DNA of 27,188 bases from contig PYST01000443.1 in NCBI GenBank assembly GCA_003049485.1, positions 629 to 27,816 on the forward strand. Direction: 5' to 3'. Below the pieces are notes generated by a model. That model saw only the letters and a list, made by a program, of their open reading frames with translations, was not told where the DNA came from and ran no database searches. This DNA comes from Ophioceras dolichostomum (lineage: Eukaryota; Ascomycota; Sordariomycetes; Magnaporthales; Ophioceraceae). A program made the translations under genes and the position numbers. Of the stretch, positions 9,940 through 20,800 are shown piece after piece (positions within the stretch are counted from its first letter, which is position 1; the number at the start of each line of letters is the position of its first letter).

Positions 9940-11435
9940 TTATCCTGCCGGGTTGCTCCTTTGTGAGGGGCGACGCCGGAGGCTGCTGGGGCCGCTTCCA
10001 GCGCCGCTGCCGGTGCCGCCGCCGTCATCGTGTCCCGTGGTCCCGGCTGCGGCGTACTCCATTCTCCACTGCGCCAGGCGCGTGTCCTCATCTCCATAGC
10101 CAAGATCTTCACCGGCGATCGCGGCATCCCTGACCGACTGCGCCGAGGGCAATTGACCCCCGGCTGCCTGCCGCATCGTAACACCTGTGTTCGCCTTCGA
10201 GGGGCCGCTGCTGCTGATGCTGCTGTCGGGGGCCCCAACAGCGCTGCCTGTCTCGTAGCTGGGCGGAGCTCCACGTGAAGAAGAAGCTAATGTCCGCGGC
10301 GTGACCGGCGTGACCGGGGGAAGGCCGTGCTCGTCGTCCGGGTCCTCCTCTTTCTTGATGGACCGCTCGCCCGGGTTGCGGAGTGGCGTAGAGGGCAACC
10401 CTGTCGGTCCGCCCTTCCCGTCGCTCCTAACGACTGCTGTCGTCTCGGCTGCGGGCTTGTCCTCCCCGCCGCCCCGCAGGCAGAGCGCCACGAGCAGCCA
10501 CGCGGCCACCATGGAGAACAGAGAGCACACCCAGAACAGTGACGTGAACAGCACGAAAGATATGATGCGGTGGTGGTACATCATCCAGCGCAGCCCGCTC
10601 AGCTGCGCGGTGAAGATGATGTCCGCAGAGTAAGTCCGTAAGGGAAGCTCGCCGCTCGCCGTGGCCACTTCCACCAGCAGCGAAGCTGGGATCTTCTGGC
10701 TCCGCGGGAAGGATAACCTCTCCGCCATGGGCACCATCAGGGTCGTGCGTTCCGAGGTCGGGAAGAAGATGTAGTAGGCGAGGAAGAGCATTCGCGATGC
10801 GAGGGAGACGACGGGATCTGTATAGGGGATCAAGGCAGGGCGCGACGACGAGTAGACAATGTGCTGTCGATCGATGACGGCCGTCTTGGGGTCCGACTGG
10901 AACGCCGACAACCGGTTCGGCGGTGGGAGGATCGTGTCGGAGAGGTAGAGCGACAACATGAAGTTGCCTCTCTCGGTGTTCGCTGGCGAGCGGGGCACGG
11001 ACAGCGACACGGCCACGTCGTAGTCCTGGAGCTCCTTCAGGTTGCGGCCGGAGAGGTGGGCGATGGCGTAGGGGTTTTCCTGTTCATGGCTGCTCAGTCT
11101 GTTAGTGGCGTTCTGAACGTTCGTCTCTTCAGAAAAGAAGGGAAACAAACGGAAACTGGTGGATAACTTACCCATATTGCAGATGTAGTGGAATCGTCAA
11201 GATTTGATCCGGCAGGTAGTTCCTGTAGAAGAGGATATACGCGATGCTCGATAGGCCGAGGAGCGCCACTGACCCGCAGACGAAGAAGATGCTTTTCAGG
11301 AGTGCGCGCTGTGCTGTTCGCGATGTGGCGGCTTGGTAGCCCCCTTTGACGTAGTCCTAAAGCGGGGGGAAGGCGATAATCAGCAAGGAGATTCTTAGTA
11401 CAGTATAAATCAGCACCTGTGAACGTGCTCACCAT
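9940..11435 (-). CDS. SEI1: Seipin (ER lipid-droplet biogenesis protein), three coding exons
   Basis: Seipin forms rings in the endoplasmic reticulum at lipid-droplet contact sites and controls droplet size and number. Minus-strand exons: 11435-11433 (ATG only), 11356-11172 and 11098-9940, giving 448 residues. It starts MDYVKGGYQAATSRTAQRAL. The first membrane span is about 20-45 (FFVCGSVALLGLSSIAYILF). The lumenal domain opens with IPLHLQYG and NPYAIAHLSG, continues through YDVAVSLSVPRSPANTERGN and ends near 240. The second membrane span is about 244-271 (ISFVLFTSLFWVCSLFSMVA). The cytosolic tail (about 272-448) is Gly/Pro/Ser-rich with acidic patches and includes a PPVTPVTPRT stretch. Yeast Sei1 is 285 residues; the longer tail is common in filamentous fungi. 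Intron 1 (11357-11432) begins directly after the ATG (GTGAGC donor, TTTAG acceptor); intron 2 is 11099-11171 (GTAAGT donor, TAACAG acceptor). A second acceptor four bases upstream in the message is not available in phase, so the join is constrained. Confidence 0.92.
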
Positions 11436-12444
11436 TTTAGAGAAATTGCCTGCTCCTAGGCGCCGCTGCTGTTGCTACACCAGGCAATTGTAAGCGAAGC
11501 TCTCGTCGTCGGTGGTGTTGGCACACGGCCATGTGATGGATGAAGGGAGCAACAAACCACCACCAACATCTGGGGTCAATGTTGACGTCGTTGACCAGGG
11601 GGAGCTCAAGCCCCTGCAGGCATGTGCCTGGCCGTCTTGGCGTCCGAGTTAGGGAGCAGTAGTGGGGAGCTAGGCGGGGTTGCCGGCTGCCACAGCTGAA
11701 ATTGGGAGCTCGAGCTCGAGCAAGCTGAGCTCCAGGGATGCGGCTCCTCATCCATCTCGACTGAAGCCGTCCCAGTCCTCGTGAGAGAGAGCAATCGAAT
11801 CGATTGGGCTTTCCTGGTGGTGTCAGTTGTCTGCCGGCAAGTGGAAACGTGTTCGTTGCACCAGGAATTATCGAATGGAGAGATGAGCAGCATGTTAAGA
11901 CCGCTCCTGGCTTGCTTTGTAGCTGCACGTGGATGGGATAACTTTCTGATTCTGAGTCACCATGAGAAGGTCGCAGGTGTTTCTTTATTAAAAAAAAATT
12001 CCATTGAGACAATGAGGAGTAGTTTGCTAGGTAGTGGAAGATAACGCGAAACAAAGAACGTAGTTGTGGGAATATGCAGCTGCCCACAAGGCATTGTTTG
12101 CAACACTTACACGCCGTATCGATCTGTATGTAGCTCGAGCTGCCCAATCGACAGTAACTTATGCGAGATATATAGCAAAGGGGAAAAAATGGGGGGGGGA
12201 TGGAAAAAAGAAAACAAGAAGACAAGCAAAATGACATTCCCAACGCCTTATGAGGAAAAAAAGAGAAAAGAAGAGAAATAGAACAACAGGCAAAAACGTG
12301 TTCAACCTGGCTCAAAATGCTCAAGCCCTCCTTCAAACCAACAGCATCTTCGACGACATTCTTTCAACCCTTCGCCCCCACCTGACAGTAGGTACCTACA
12401 TCCAACAACGCAACGCACAATCCAGAACGCAAAGCACCTTCTAA
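11436..12444. other. Intergenic: seipin leader and 3' flank of the F-BAR gene
   Basis: About 1 kb between two minus-strand genes. One frame is open from 12336 to 11437 on the minus strand (299 codons) and ends in TAA one base before the seipin ATG. Its composition (many Ser, Cys, Arg, Pro, no domain I know) argues against a conserved protein. The stretch also holds A-rich runs near 11991-11999 and 12180-12290 (plus strand) and an inverted repeat at 11705-11733. Confidence 0.5.
11705..11733. repeat. Short inverted repeat with SacI/XhoI-like palindromic loop
   Basis: Arms GGAGCTC (11705-11711) and GAGCTCC (11727-11733) around a 15-base spacer that itself contains palindromic GAGCTC and CTCGAG. 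It could form a small hairpin in the seipin leader or the F-BAR gene's 3' flank. No function is implied. Confidence 0.55.
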
Positions 12445-15400
12445 TTAACAAGGCTGAAGGTAGTTGCTGGGGACCAGCCCAACGTGCCCATTCCCTCCAT
12501 GGACCTCGGCCTCCCACCATCCATCGTCTTGGTGCCGCAAGACGGCGAGGACGTCGCCCTTGGCGAAGCCGAGCTCCTCTGGGATAGCGGCTTGGTACAC
12601 GTACAGAGCACGAGCTGCAACCTTCCCCGTTAGCAGATTACCTACGGATATACGATTGGGGACTACGGAAGAGCCTAGAGGACCGACCGAGAAAAGGAAA
12701 GGGGAAAAAAAAAAACTCACCAAAGTGCATAATAGGTCTTCCATCCCTCGTATACTGCCTACTAGGATCAGCCACGCTCTTGCTCCTAACCCTCGACCCC
12801 CCAGAAGGCTGCACGGCGCCCCCTCCCTCATAGAAGCTCATCGCGCGCGACGAACCGTCCCTGGTGTCGGGCCTGCCGCTCGACGACCGACCGCGCATCG
12901 ATCCGCCACCGCCACCGTACCCATCGTCCGGCTGCTGCTGCGCAGGCGCGAGCTGCATCGCCATGTCTCCACCTCTGTCACTGTTGTTATGGTCCATCAT
13001 CATCCTACTGCCGGGCCGGCTGTTGGACGACGACGAGCGGAACTCGCCGCCGCCCCCCCGGTAGGGGGACGGCGACGCCGCGCGCGACATGTTGTTGGCC
13101 TGCGGCGAGTTGTGCCGGTAGTAGCCCTGGTCGGAGCCGCGCGTGGGCGTGTGCTGCTGCTGTTGCTGCTGTTGCTGGTGATGATGGGTTTGGTGCCGCG
13201 ACGGCGCGCGGCTGTTCTGGCTGCCGCTGTACGGGTTCGGCGACGCGGAGCGGTGGCTGCGCAACTGCTGCTGCTGAGGGTCCGCCATCGACCCTGGTCG
13301 GGGCGAGGCGCTGCGCGGAGGGGCGGGCGATGCGGAGCGGGGGATATCTCCTCCTCCTCCTCCTCCTCCGCCACGGGTGCCGGGCCGGGTCGGCGTGCCG
13401 TACACACTACTGTTGCCATTGGCGCCGGACATACCAGGTGCGGCGGCGGCCGGAGGGCTGAACATGTTTCGGGTCTGCGATACGAACTTCTCCGACGTCT
13501 TCTTCATCGCCTTGGACGTCACGGCCGGCTGCGGCACGCCCAGGCGCGTCACCTGCTGGTCGTACGACGGCGGCGGCGTGCCGCGCATGCCGGCCGAGAT
13601 GGCGTCGTTGCCGCGGCCGGGCGCGGGGACGGAGCGCGCGAAGTTGGGCTGGGCGCCGGGGGCTGGCGTGGCGATGCCGTGGTAGTGGTCTGCGGACATG
13701 CGGACGGACGACTGCTTGCCCACCGTCACGCCCTTCAGCTCGGCGAGCGCGAGCGCGATGGGGTCGTCCTCTGTCGGGGGCGGCGGCCCTTGGTTGTTGC
13801 TAGTGTTCTCCTTTCTCTGCCTGGCCGGGGCCGAGACGGCGAAGACGTTCTGTCCCACGTTCAGGGCGAGGCTCGCGTTCGCGTCGATAGGGTCTGGCTC
13901 CGGGCTCGGGCCCCGGCCGCCGCTCCCGATCAGGTTCTGGGGCTCCCCGCCGTACGTGACCTGGCCGCGCGACGAGGACGCCTGGGAGGAGTGCCAGGTG
14001 TTCCTGTTGCCCGGCTGGTTCGCCTGGGGGTCCCGCGTGCTCTTGCGCCGGAAGGGGCTGTGGTTCTGGAAGAAGCCGCTCTTCTTCTTGAGCACGTTCT
14101 TCTCGGGGGAGACCTGGAATGGGAGCGGCGCCGTCTCCTGCCGTTGCTGCTGCTGCTGCTGCTTCATGGGGAAAACCTTGCCGCTTGGCGGGGCAAGGGG
14201 CTGCTCATCGAATGAGGTCCGGTTCGTATAGTCGCTGTGCGAGTCCCGGCTCGAAGGGCGAGCTGATGAGCTGGTGTTGGTGCTGACTGTTGAGCTGACC
14301 TGGGAGGGTATCTGGGAGCCCAGATCGGAGCCCGGCCGCGTGCGGCAGAGCATGGTCATGCCGTCCATGGGGTATGGGTCATGAGGCACCGGTGCGAAGT
14401 CGTTGGGGTCATACGGGATCTTGCCCTGTGTAGCTGGTGGCTGGAAGCTCTCCTGGGCCGGCGGTGGTGCCTGTACCTGCTGCTGTGGCTGCTGCTTCGG
14501 TTGCTGCCTCGGTTCCTGTTGCTGCTGCTGCCTGTGGCTGGACATTGCGTTCTGGAGCTGGGGCGTGAGGGTCTGCTCTCGGCTGGGCGGAGTGCCGGGC
14601 ATGCCGTGACCCATCTCACGGGCTAGGGCGGAGTTGGGGTCGTGATGAGACTCGAAGGTGGACGGCTGGGGAGACGAGGAGCGGAAAGCTGGGTTGATGC
14701 TCCGCGGGAACTGTGCCACGGAGTAGCTGTCGTCCTCAGAGGCCTCCGACTGCGAGTCGACGTCCCCTCTGCAGAAGTTGATGTACTTGGGCGGGTCGGG
14801 GATCTCCTGGCCGGTACCCTTGTCGGTGATGAAGATGGTGATGTCCTTCTCAACGTCGAGCTTCTCCAGCGAGAGGCGGATCTTCTCGCACGATGCGTCG
14901 TCGCTAACACAGACCGTGGAGGCGATGTTGGCGAACGTCCATAAGCTGCTCTTGGTGAAGTCGAGTCGTTCTTCCTCCAGGTCCTGGAACTTGTCCGCGG
15001 CTGCCTTCCACTCGCGGTTCCACCGAGCCGTCGTGTCTTCCAGTGCCTTGACAGCGTTCTCATATTCTGTGTTGGAGGTCGCCAGGCTGATCTGCGTCTT
15101 TTCCAGCTTCGCCTTGTTCTTCCGCTCCTCCTGCCCCATCACCATGTGGCCCTGGGCGAGGTATCCCTTGATTTTCAAGCATTCCTGCTCGTACCGGTCT
15201 CGTGTCTGTTTTCATGTGTGGAATTGACCATACTGTCAGCGATGAACAAAACCGAACGAATCCCTTGGCCATGGGCTTTGGCTTTCGACGATGGGCTACC
15301 AACACACCTTGTTGACGTGCTGAGTTTGCTGAATCTTGATCTTCAGCAGCTTCTCGATACCGTTCTGGACAATCTTGCGGCGCTCCTTCATGGCACCGGC

Positions 15401-15937
15401 GAAAGCTGCCAGTGGCTCCTCCAGCTCGCTCTTCATCTGGGCGGCGTTGCTCGCGTGTTGCTTAGCCATGGACTCAACTTCCCCCCGGACGATATCGAGC
15501 GAGTTCTTCAGGCTCCCCATTTCTTGTGATCCCAGCGACTTCCGGCATAGTGACATGAGCTTGCGCGCGTACTCATCCTCGATCGAGGCTCGGGCTGTGC
15601 AAGGAAACGAATATCGACAGCACGTTAGCAGATGCACGCCTGAGCACCATCAAGCAAAGAGGAGAGATCGGCAACTGATTCTTACCGCCGTAGAAGGATC
15701 GCAGCTCGTCGCATGTCTGTTTGGCGCCATGCATGCGCTCTAGGAGAGGCCCGACTCCAGCATCGTCTTTGCCCCAGAAGTTGTTGGCAACTGTTGGTGG
15801 CGGTAGTAGCTTCGGTCAGCGTCGGTCACCAAGAGAATGAGGGTGTGCTTGTCCAGCTCCTCGGGCCTTGATTCTCTGTCTGTAGAATACGCACAGGATA
15901 GGGCGACGGTAGGCCCGTCGTTCGTTGCTGCTGGCAT
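12445..15937 (-). CDS. imp2: F-BAR and SH3 domain septation protein (Cdc15/Imp2/Hof1 family), five exons
   Basis: Proteins of this family bind the plasma membrane at the division site through the F-BAR dimer, connect it to the actomyosin ring, and recruit partners through the SH3 domain during septation. Minus-strand exons: 15937-15895, 15790-15686, 15594-15308, 15205-12721 and 12614-12445, giving 1029 residues, all joins in phase. The start MPAATNDGPTVALS leads into the family signature FANNFWGKDDAGVGPLLERM (15-34), then FYGARASIEDEYARKL. The helical F-BAR domain runs to about residue 255, ending near the EKDITIFITDKGTG segment. Residues about 295-965 are predicted disordered: Gln runs near 371, 493 and 821, a Gly run near 755, and many Ser/Pro/Arg stretches typical of kinase-regulated linkers. 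The SH3 domain (974-1029) shows ALYVY, DDGWWEAEV and VPSNYLQPC, with the whole domain in the last exon. The symbol follows the S. pombe naming; Cdc15 or Hof1 would be equally fair names. Confidence 0.92.
13149..13180. repeat. Trinucleotide (CAG/CAA) polyglutamine tract in the F-BAR gene
   Basis: CTG/TTG units on the plus strand, read on the minus strand as a run of about nine Gln after a His cluster. It lies in the disordered linker near residue 821. Mixed CAG and CAA codons suggest selection for Gln rather than pure slippage. Confidence 0.8.
13350..13373. repeat. GGA trinucleotide polyglycine tract in the F-BAR gene
   Basis: Repeated CCT on the plus strand gives about eight Gly in the disordered linker near residue 758. 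It is in frame and flanked by Arg/Pro-rich sequence. Confidence 0.75.
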
Positions 15938-17845
15938 GGCGTCCAGCAGCGCGAACAAATCGTAGCGGTCCAGTTGTCTCAGTAGGTGGTATGCGATTTT
16001 CCAAGTCCTGGATAGCTCGCCCTCGAGAGAGTAAACGCTTTGCGCCGCGGGTTGATGTCGCGGGGGATGGTTGAAAAAAGGGAGCGACTATGGAAGCTCC
16101 AAGGAATGTCAGGGATAATAGCTGTACTATTACACAGGTGAATTGGTTTTAATCAATCGTGGACCAGAATCAGCGGCCGTCCAGATTGGAGATTGAGAGG
16201 TGATGTGATAGATGGAACAGTGGCTGGAGTACCGCAGTGTTGATGGCTGTCAGGCTGGTTGCCGAGCAACGGGGGGCCACCAGGGTCCCGCAAGCCGCCT
16301 CCCGACGCGGGACCGCCCAAAGTTCCACTGTCTCGGAACAAGACCTCCCAGTTTCCTCACATGCCTTCCGATTCGCAAACCTTGGCCACCAGAGTTGCCC
16401 ACTGGCTTCTGCTGGCTATTTTCGGGTTTTGTTAGCCGCTCTGCCCATCTGTGTAGAGTGATTGAGCTGCGACCTCTCTTGCTGCACATCACTGCCTCAT
16501 CCACACATCTACAGCACTTGCTTCACCAAGCAAGTAGTGGCACTCGCCATCGAGAAAGCCCCCAAAAACATCCTGCAGTAAATCTTGCGTGCGTTTTCTG
16601 AACGAGGACTGGACAGGATTTGTTGGTTATACGAGCCCCTTTGTTCATGTCTGCCTCACCATCTATGAAGAGGCGCATTGTTCGGCCATGACTGTGGTGA
16701 TGCTTTGCTTGTCCCGAGGAACGTGTCCGGCCGATTCATCGTTTGCGCTGTGTTCTTCACTCATCCTACCCACCTAGGAACTTGGCATGTATTCATGCGC
16801 GGTAGTTTTGTGATGATGACGACGTCAGGTATAGAGGTGTAGAATCTTGAGGATTGGGAACGTGTACATGCAGGCTGGCGGGAAATACGAATGAGTAATG
16901 GATGCGGGTTCGACTTAAGTCGTTCCCAAGCCCAGGTCGTTCCAGAACGCCAAACGGTCTGTATAAAGGCAGAGTGAAGAAAAAGGCAGCAGCACCCTCG
17001 AGTTCTCCCGTTCTCTTGTGTCGTCGAGAACCTTTTGAACCATAACCCTACGACTGGTCAGGCAACAGGCAACTTGCCTGGACCATTGTTTTGCCTGAAA
17101 TATCAGGTGTCAACCTTGCTCTTTCTGTCCTCGCCAGGTCCCGAGGCACAAGGCCATGAAATGCCATCGCCCGACTCCACATAAAAAAAGCTTGGACCAC
17201 GCCAGGTCTGGACTGGAAGGCTGACCAGTACGAAGCAGTGATAATTGGCTTTGCGAGGCGCACTCTTATCCACTTCACACGTTCACGAAAAGACCTGTCG
17301 TCCTCTTGAGCTATCACTGCCCGCCTTTATCCCACTCCAAAATCACGTTCCAGAACAGCGACAGCTCTTGCTTGACGTCCACTACCCTCTTCCGCCTCTC
17401 ATCATTTGCATAAATCTCCGCCTCCCAGTAGCCCAAAGCCCCCCTTCTCGACAAACTCCCCGCCCGCCGTTCTGATCGAGCTGCTTTCGGCAACGCACGC
17501 ACGCACCCACTCACTCACTGCCCGATGGTCTGGTCACCCGCCGTTTCTTTTCGCGACCATTAATAGCACCAGCAAACAGTAAAAACTTCTTATCTCGCGA
17601 TCCCCGAGCCCTTTGGCCAAGTGGTGTTCGTTCCCACGCGCCCTGTTTTCATTGACCAGCCGGCCGCCAACAAAGCCTTAGCCAGCCCGCCAACCGCACA
17701 CGTTCATGTCGAGTCGGCCTACATAGGCATCTCCTCCTTTTCTTTGCGGACAAAACATCTTACTTGAACGGAAAGGAAGGGGCTCTATCAAGTAGGGGAT
17801 AGAAGCTCCAACTTCCCTCGACCTACGTCCTCCATTCCACTCCCC
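15938..17845. promoter_or_regulatory. Divergent intergenic region between the F-BAR gene and NOT1
   Basis: The 1.9-kb gap separates two genes transcribed away from each other, so it must hold both promoters and both 5' leaders. A TATAAA at 16962-16967 on the plus strand is followed by a CT-rich patch (about 16993-17020). If used, it would give NOT1 a leader of more than 800 bases, possibly with introns. Between about 17330 and 17780 the plus strand is rich in C and T with many CCC and CTC motifs, as in many fungal leaders. No open frame here resembles a known protein. Confidence 0.5.
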
Positions 17846-20800
17846 ATGGTCCCCCCTCCGCCCCGACCAGGAACATTCTCTCCGAGTCCTGCCCAGGCGC
17901 TCCAGACAGGAACCACCCACTCGCCCCATCCCTCGCAAGCTGGCGGTCTCAGTGCTGGTGCAAGTCCAAGTACCAGCAGCCCCACTGGGACCAGCGTCAG
18001 CAAGATCAGTATCGCCCAGGTATATCTGCTCCTGAGCACGATCAAGGAGGACAAGGACGATCCCACGAAGTGGGAGCTGCACACGGAGCAACTCAGAAAG
18101 GTGAGACCAAAGAATCTCTAAAAGGTTCCTCTGAGCCTTGGCACCTTTCCGAAACCACGCGGACACTTCTTCCACGAACTCGCCTATTTTCTCGCGCGCC
18201 ATATTGTCGCGTGTTTCGCGTGTCTCGCGGCCTGTCCCACCGCCCTCTGCCCTCTGCCTTCTGTGCCGTTTTGGTGTGTCGTAGCTCTAGGGCCTTGCTA
18301 ATCATCTCCTGTTTGTTTCGTCGCGCAGCTCATCGATGACAACGGCATGGAAGTATTCACAAGATACCTCGCACGTCTGGTAGCAGGCAATGCTTCCCAG
18401 ATCTTCCCCGGGCTCACCCGGCCAGGAGGCAATGCCGCCAACGTGCACCTCCTAGCCGCGGAGATGCGGAAGATCGCGATCGACCCAGAACAAGCCCGCA
18501 AAATCGCCGAGTCGATTGAGTCAGGGACCGAAGAGATCTTCCGGGATTTTGACCTGTCGACGTTCATGGAATACTTCAAGCTCGACTCTCTAGAGAAGAC
18601 TGTCCTAGCCTTAGCCTTCAAGCTCGGGTCTCGTTCGGATCTGCGCACCAAAGGTACGAATCCGGCCTATTGGCCAGCTCTGATGTTGACGTATGATGGT
18701 GGTCCATGATGGTGGTCCATGATGGTAGTCCATGATGGTAGTCCGTGATGGTAGACGATGGTTGTGCATGATGCTAACAGCGTGGTTTTGTCGTGGTCCC
18801 AGCCGATGCGATCCTCTCCACAAACTATCCAACCTTCATCAACATCCTCTCACGACCCGATGGAGACCACAAGGACCTGCCGACCTCGTTTATCTCCCTC
18901 ATCCTCGACCGCTTCGTGCAAGAACACCCCCCGAACTTCAACGCCGCTGCCAGGTCAGAGCTCGCATTCAAGGTCCAGGCACGTTACGCGCCCAGCGACC
19001 AAGCACCCCCGTCCGAAGTCCTTGCCGCCCTTGACTTGGTACGACTCGTGGCCGACCGGCCTGCCAATGCTCTTGCGCTGTACATAAAGAGGACGGGCCC
19101 GGACTTCACCCGAGATCAAGATGCCTGCTTGTCCTACCTGCAGAGCCGGCCTTCAAACGTGCAGCTGAGTGAAGAGCAGGTTGCGGCGGCCGTGACGTAC
19201 GCAACGATCAGCCAAACGCCCCGCCTCAACCCCGCCGTGCTGGTCTCTGCTCTCCGACAGATCGTTAGCAACAACTTCCAGTGGCAGCTGGTGGTCTCGT
19301 TCTTCGACCAGAGCGGCGCCCGCATATCTTCAAGTCAGTTCTTGCGCCTCTATAACGCGCTGGTGCCTATCGCGGTCGACGACGCAAACTTCGACATCCA
19401 GCGCCTCTGGGGAGGAAATTGGGAGAACTCCGAGACACAGCTGTCATTCATTTGCGCCTTTGCCTCGCTTGGCCCGGACCAGCTGGACGCAACCACAATC
19501 CCTGGGCTACGGCCCACATTCACTCTCGAATCTTACACGCATTCACTGGCCACGGTTCGCGAGCGAGCGGCGTTTGCAGTTCGGCACCCGTTGGTTTCTG
19601 TGGACGCGCTCTCTGCAGTTTTCCATGTTGCTCTCCACTCCATCCACGCTTCTCAGAGCCCCGAAGCCAAGCGCCTGTTCCAAGAGGTCGTCGTCCCCAA
19701 CCTTGACATATTTGTAGTTTCGGCCTTTGGCGTTCCCAAGCCTTGGCCGGGGACCGGAATGGCGGCAGACACATTGAACTCGCTCTTCGAGAATTTCTTG
19801 TACAAGAGGTCCCCAGAGTACGACTTCGTCCTGGACAGCCTGTGGAAGAAGGACAGCGACTGGGTCAAGCAGCGGCTTATCGATGCTCATGCGGTGAAAC
19901 CAATTGACCTGTCGGTGATCTTCGAGCACGCGGTCAAGCACCAGTGGCTCAATGATCTGGTATACCTGAACAACGGGTTCGGGCTTGACCTTGCCGCCCT
20001 GGCCCATGCGGAGGGCTATCTGGACCTTTCGGAATGGGCCCGGAACAACAGTGAAAGGGGCACGAAAATCGCGTCGCACCTTCTACAGTTTCTCCACATC
20101 AAGGCCGAGCTGGAGAGGCAGTTCCAGAGGCCGGAGCCTCCGGGACAACCGACCAAGACCACCACCTCTCTCCATGTCAAGACGGTGTCGGCCTTCTTGG
20201 GAATCCTGCAGGACTTCCTTCCCAAGCATCCGGTGCCCCAGCTGATCGCGGTGCAGCGGAACTGCATCATATGGTACCCGCGCCTGATCAATTACGGTGA
20301 GGGTTACGACGACATCATCGACGCGAACGTCAAGGACGGCAACGCGTTGCCACCTGCCGCGAATGTCAAGATGGAGGAGCACTACAAGAAGATGTACAGC
20401 GACGAAGTCCAAGTCCGGGACATCGTAGCTGTTCTGGAGCGCTACAAACACTCGCGCGACCCGCTGGACCAGGACATCTTCGCCTGCATGATCCACGGGC
20501 TGTTTGACGAGTACAGCCACTTCATCGACTACCCGCTGGAGGCCCTCGCAACAACGGCTGTGCTCTTCGGCGGTATAATATCTCACAAGCTCATCTCGGA
20601 CGTCCCGCTTCAGATCGGCCTGGGTATGATCCTGGAGGCCATCCGGGACCACAACCCGGATGACGCCATGTACAAGTTCGGCCTGCAGGCGCTCATTCAA
20701 CTCTTCGGTCGGCTGAGGGAATGGCCCGGGTTCTGTGAACAGCTCCTACAGATCCCCGGCTTGCGTGGGACAGATGCTTGGAGCAAGGCAGAAGACATCG

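Noticed and set aside
12464..14215. 583-codon open frame on the plus strand
   Set aside because: It lies antisense to the F-BAR exon 4, and its Arg/Leu/Val-rich sequence with Leu runs is what the complement of Gln and Gly codons gives. No domain is visible.
95..15937. Idea that the five minus-strand genes form a functional cluster
   Set aside because: They serve unrelated processes (Golgi, nuclear transport, unknown, lipid droplets, septation), have gaps of 1-2.2 kb, and include no transporter, regulator or biosynthetic enzyme. This looks like ordinary core-gene order.
16900..16925. GGTTCGA motif resembling a tRNA B box
   Set aside because: The bases after it do not complete the B-box consensus, and no acceptor stem or A box can be folded around it.
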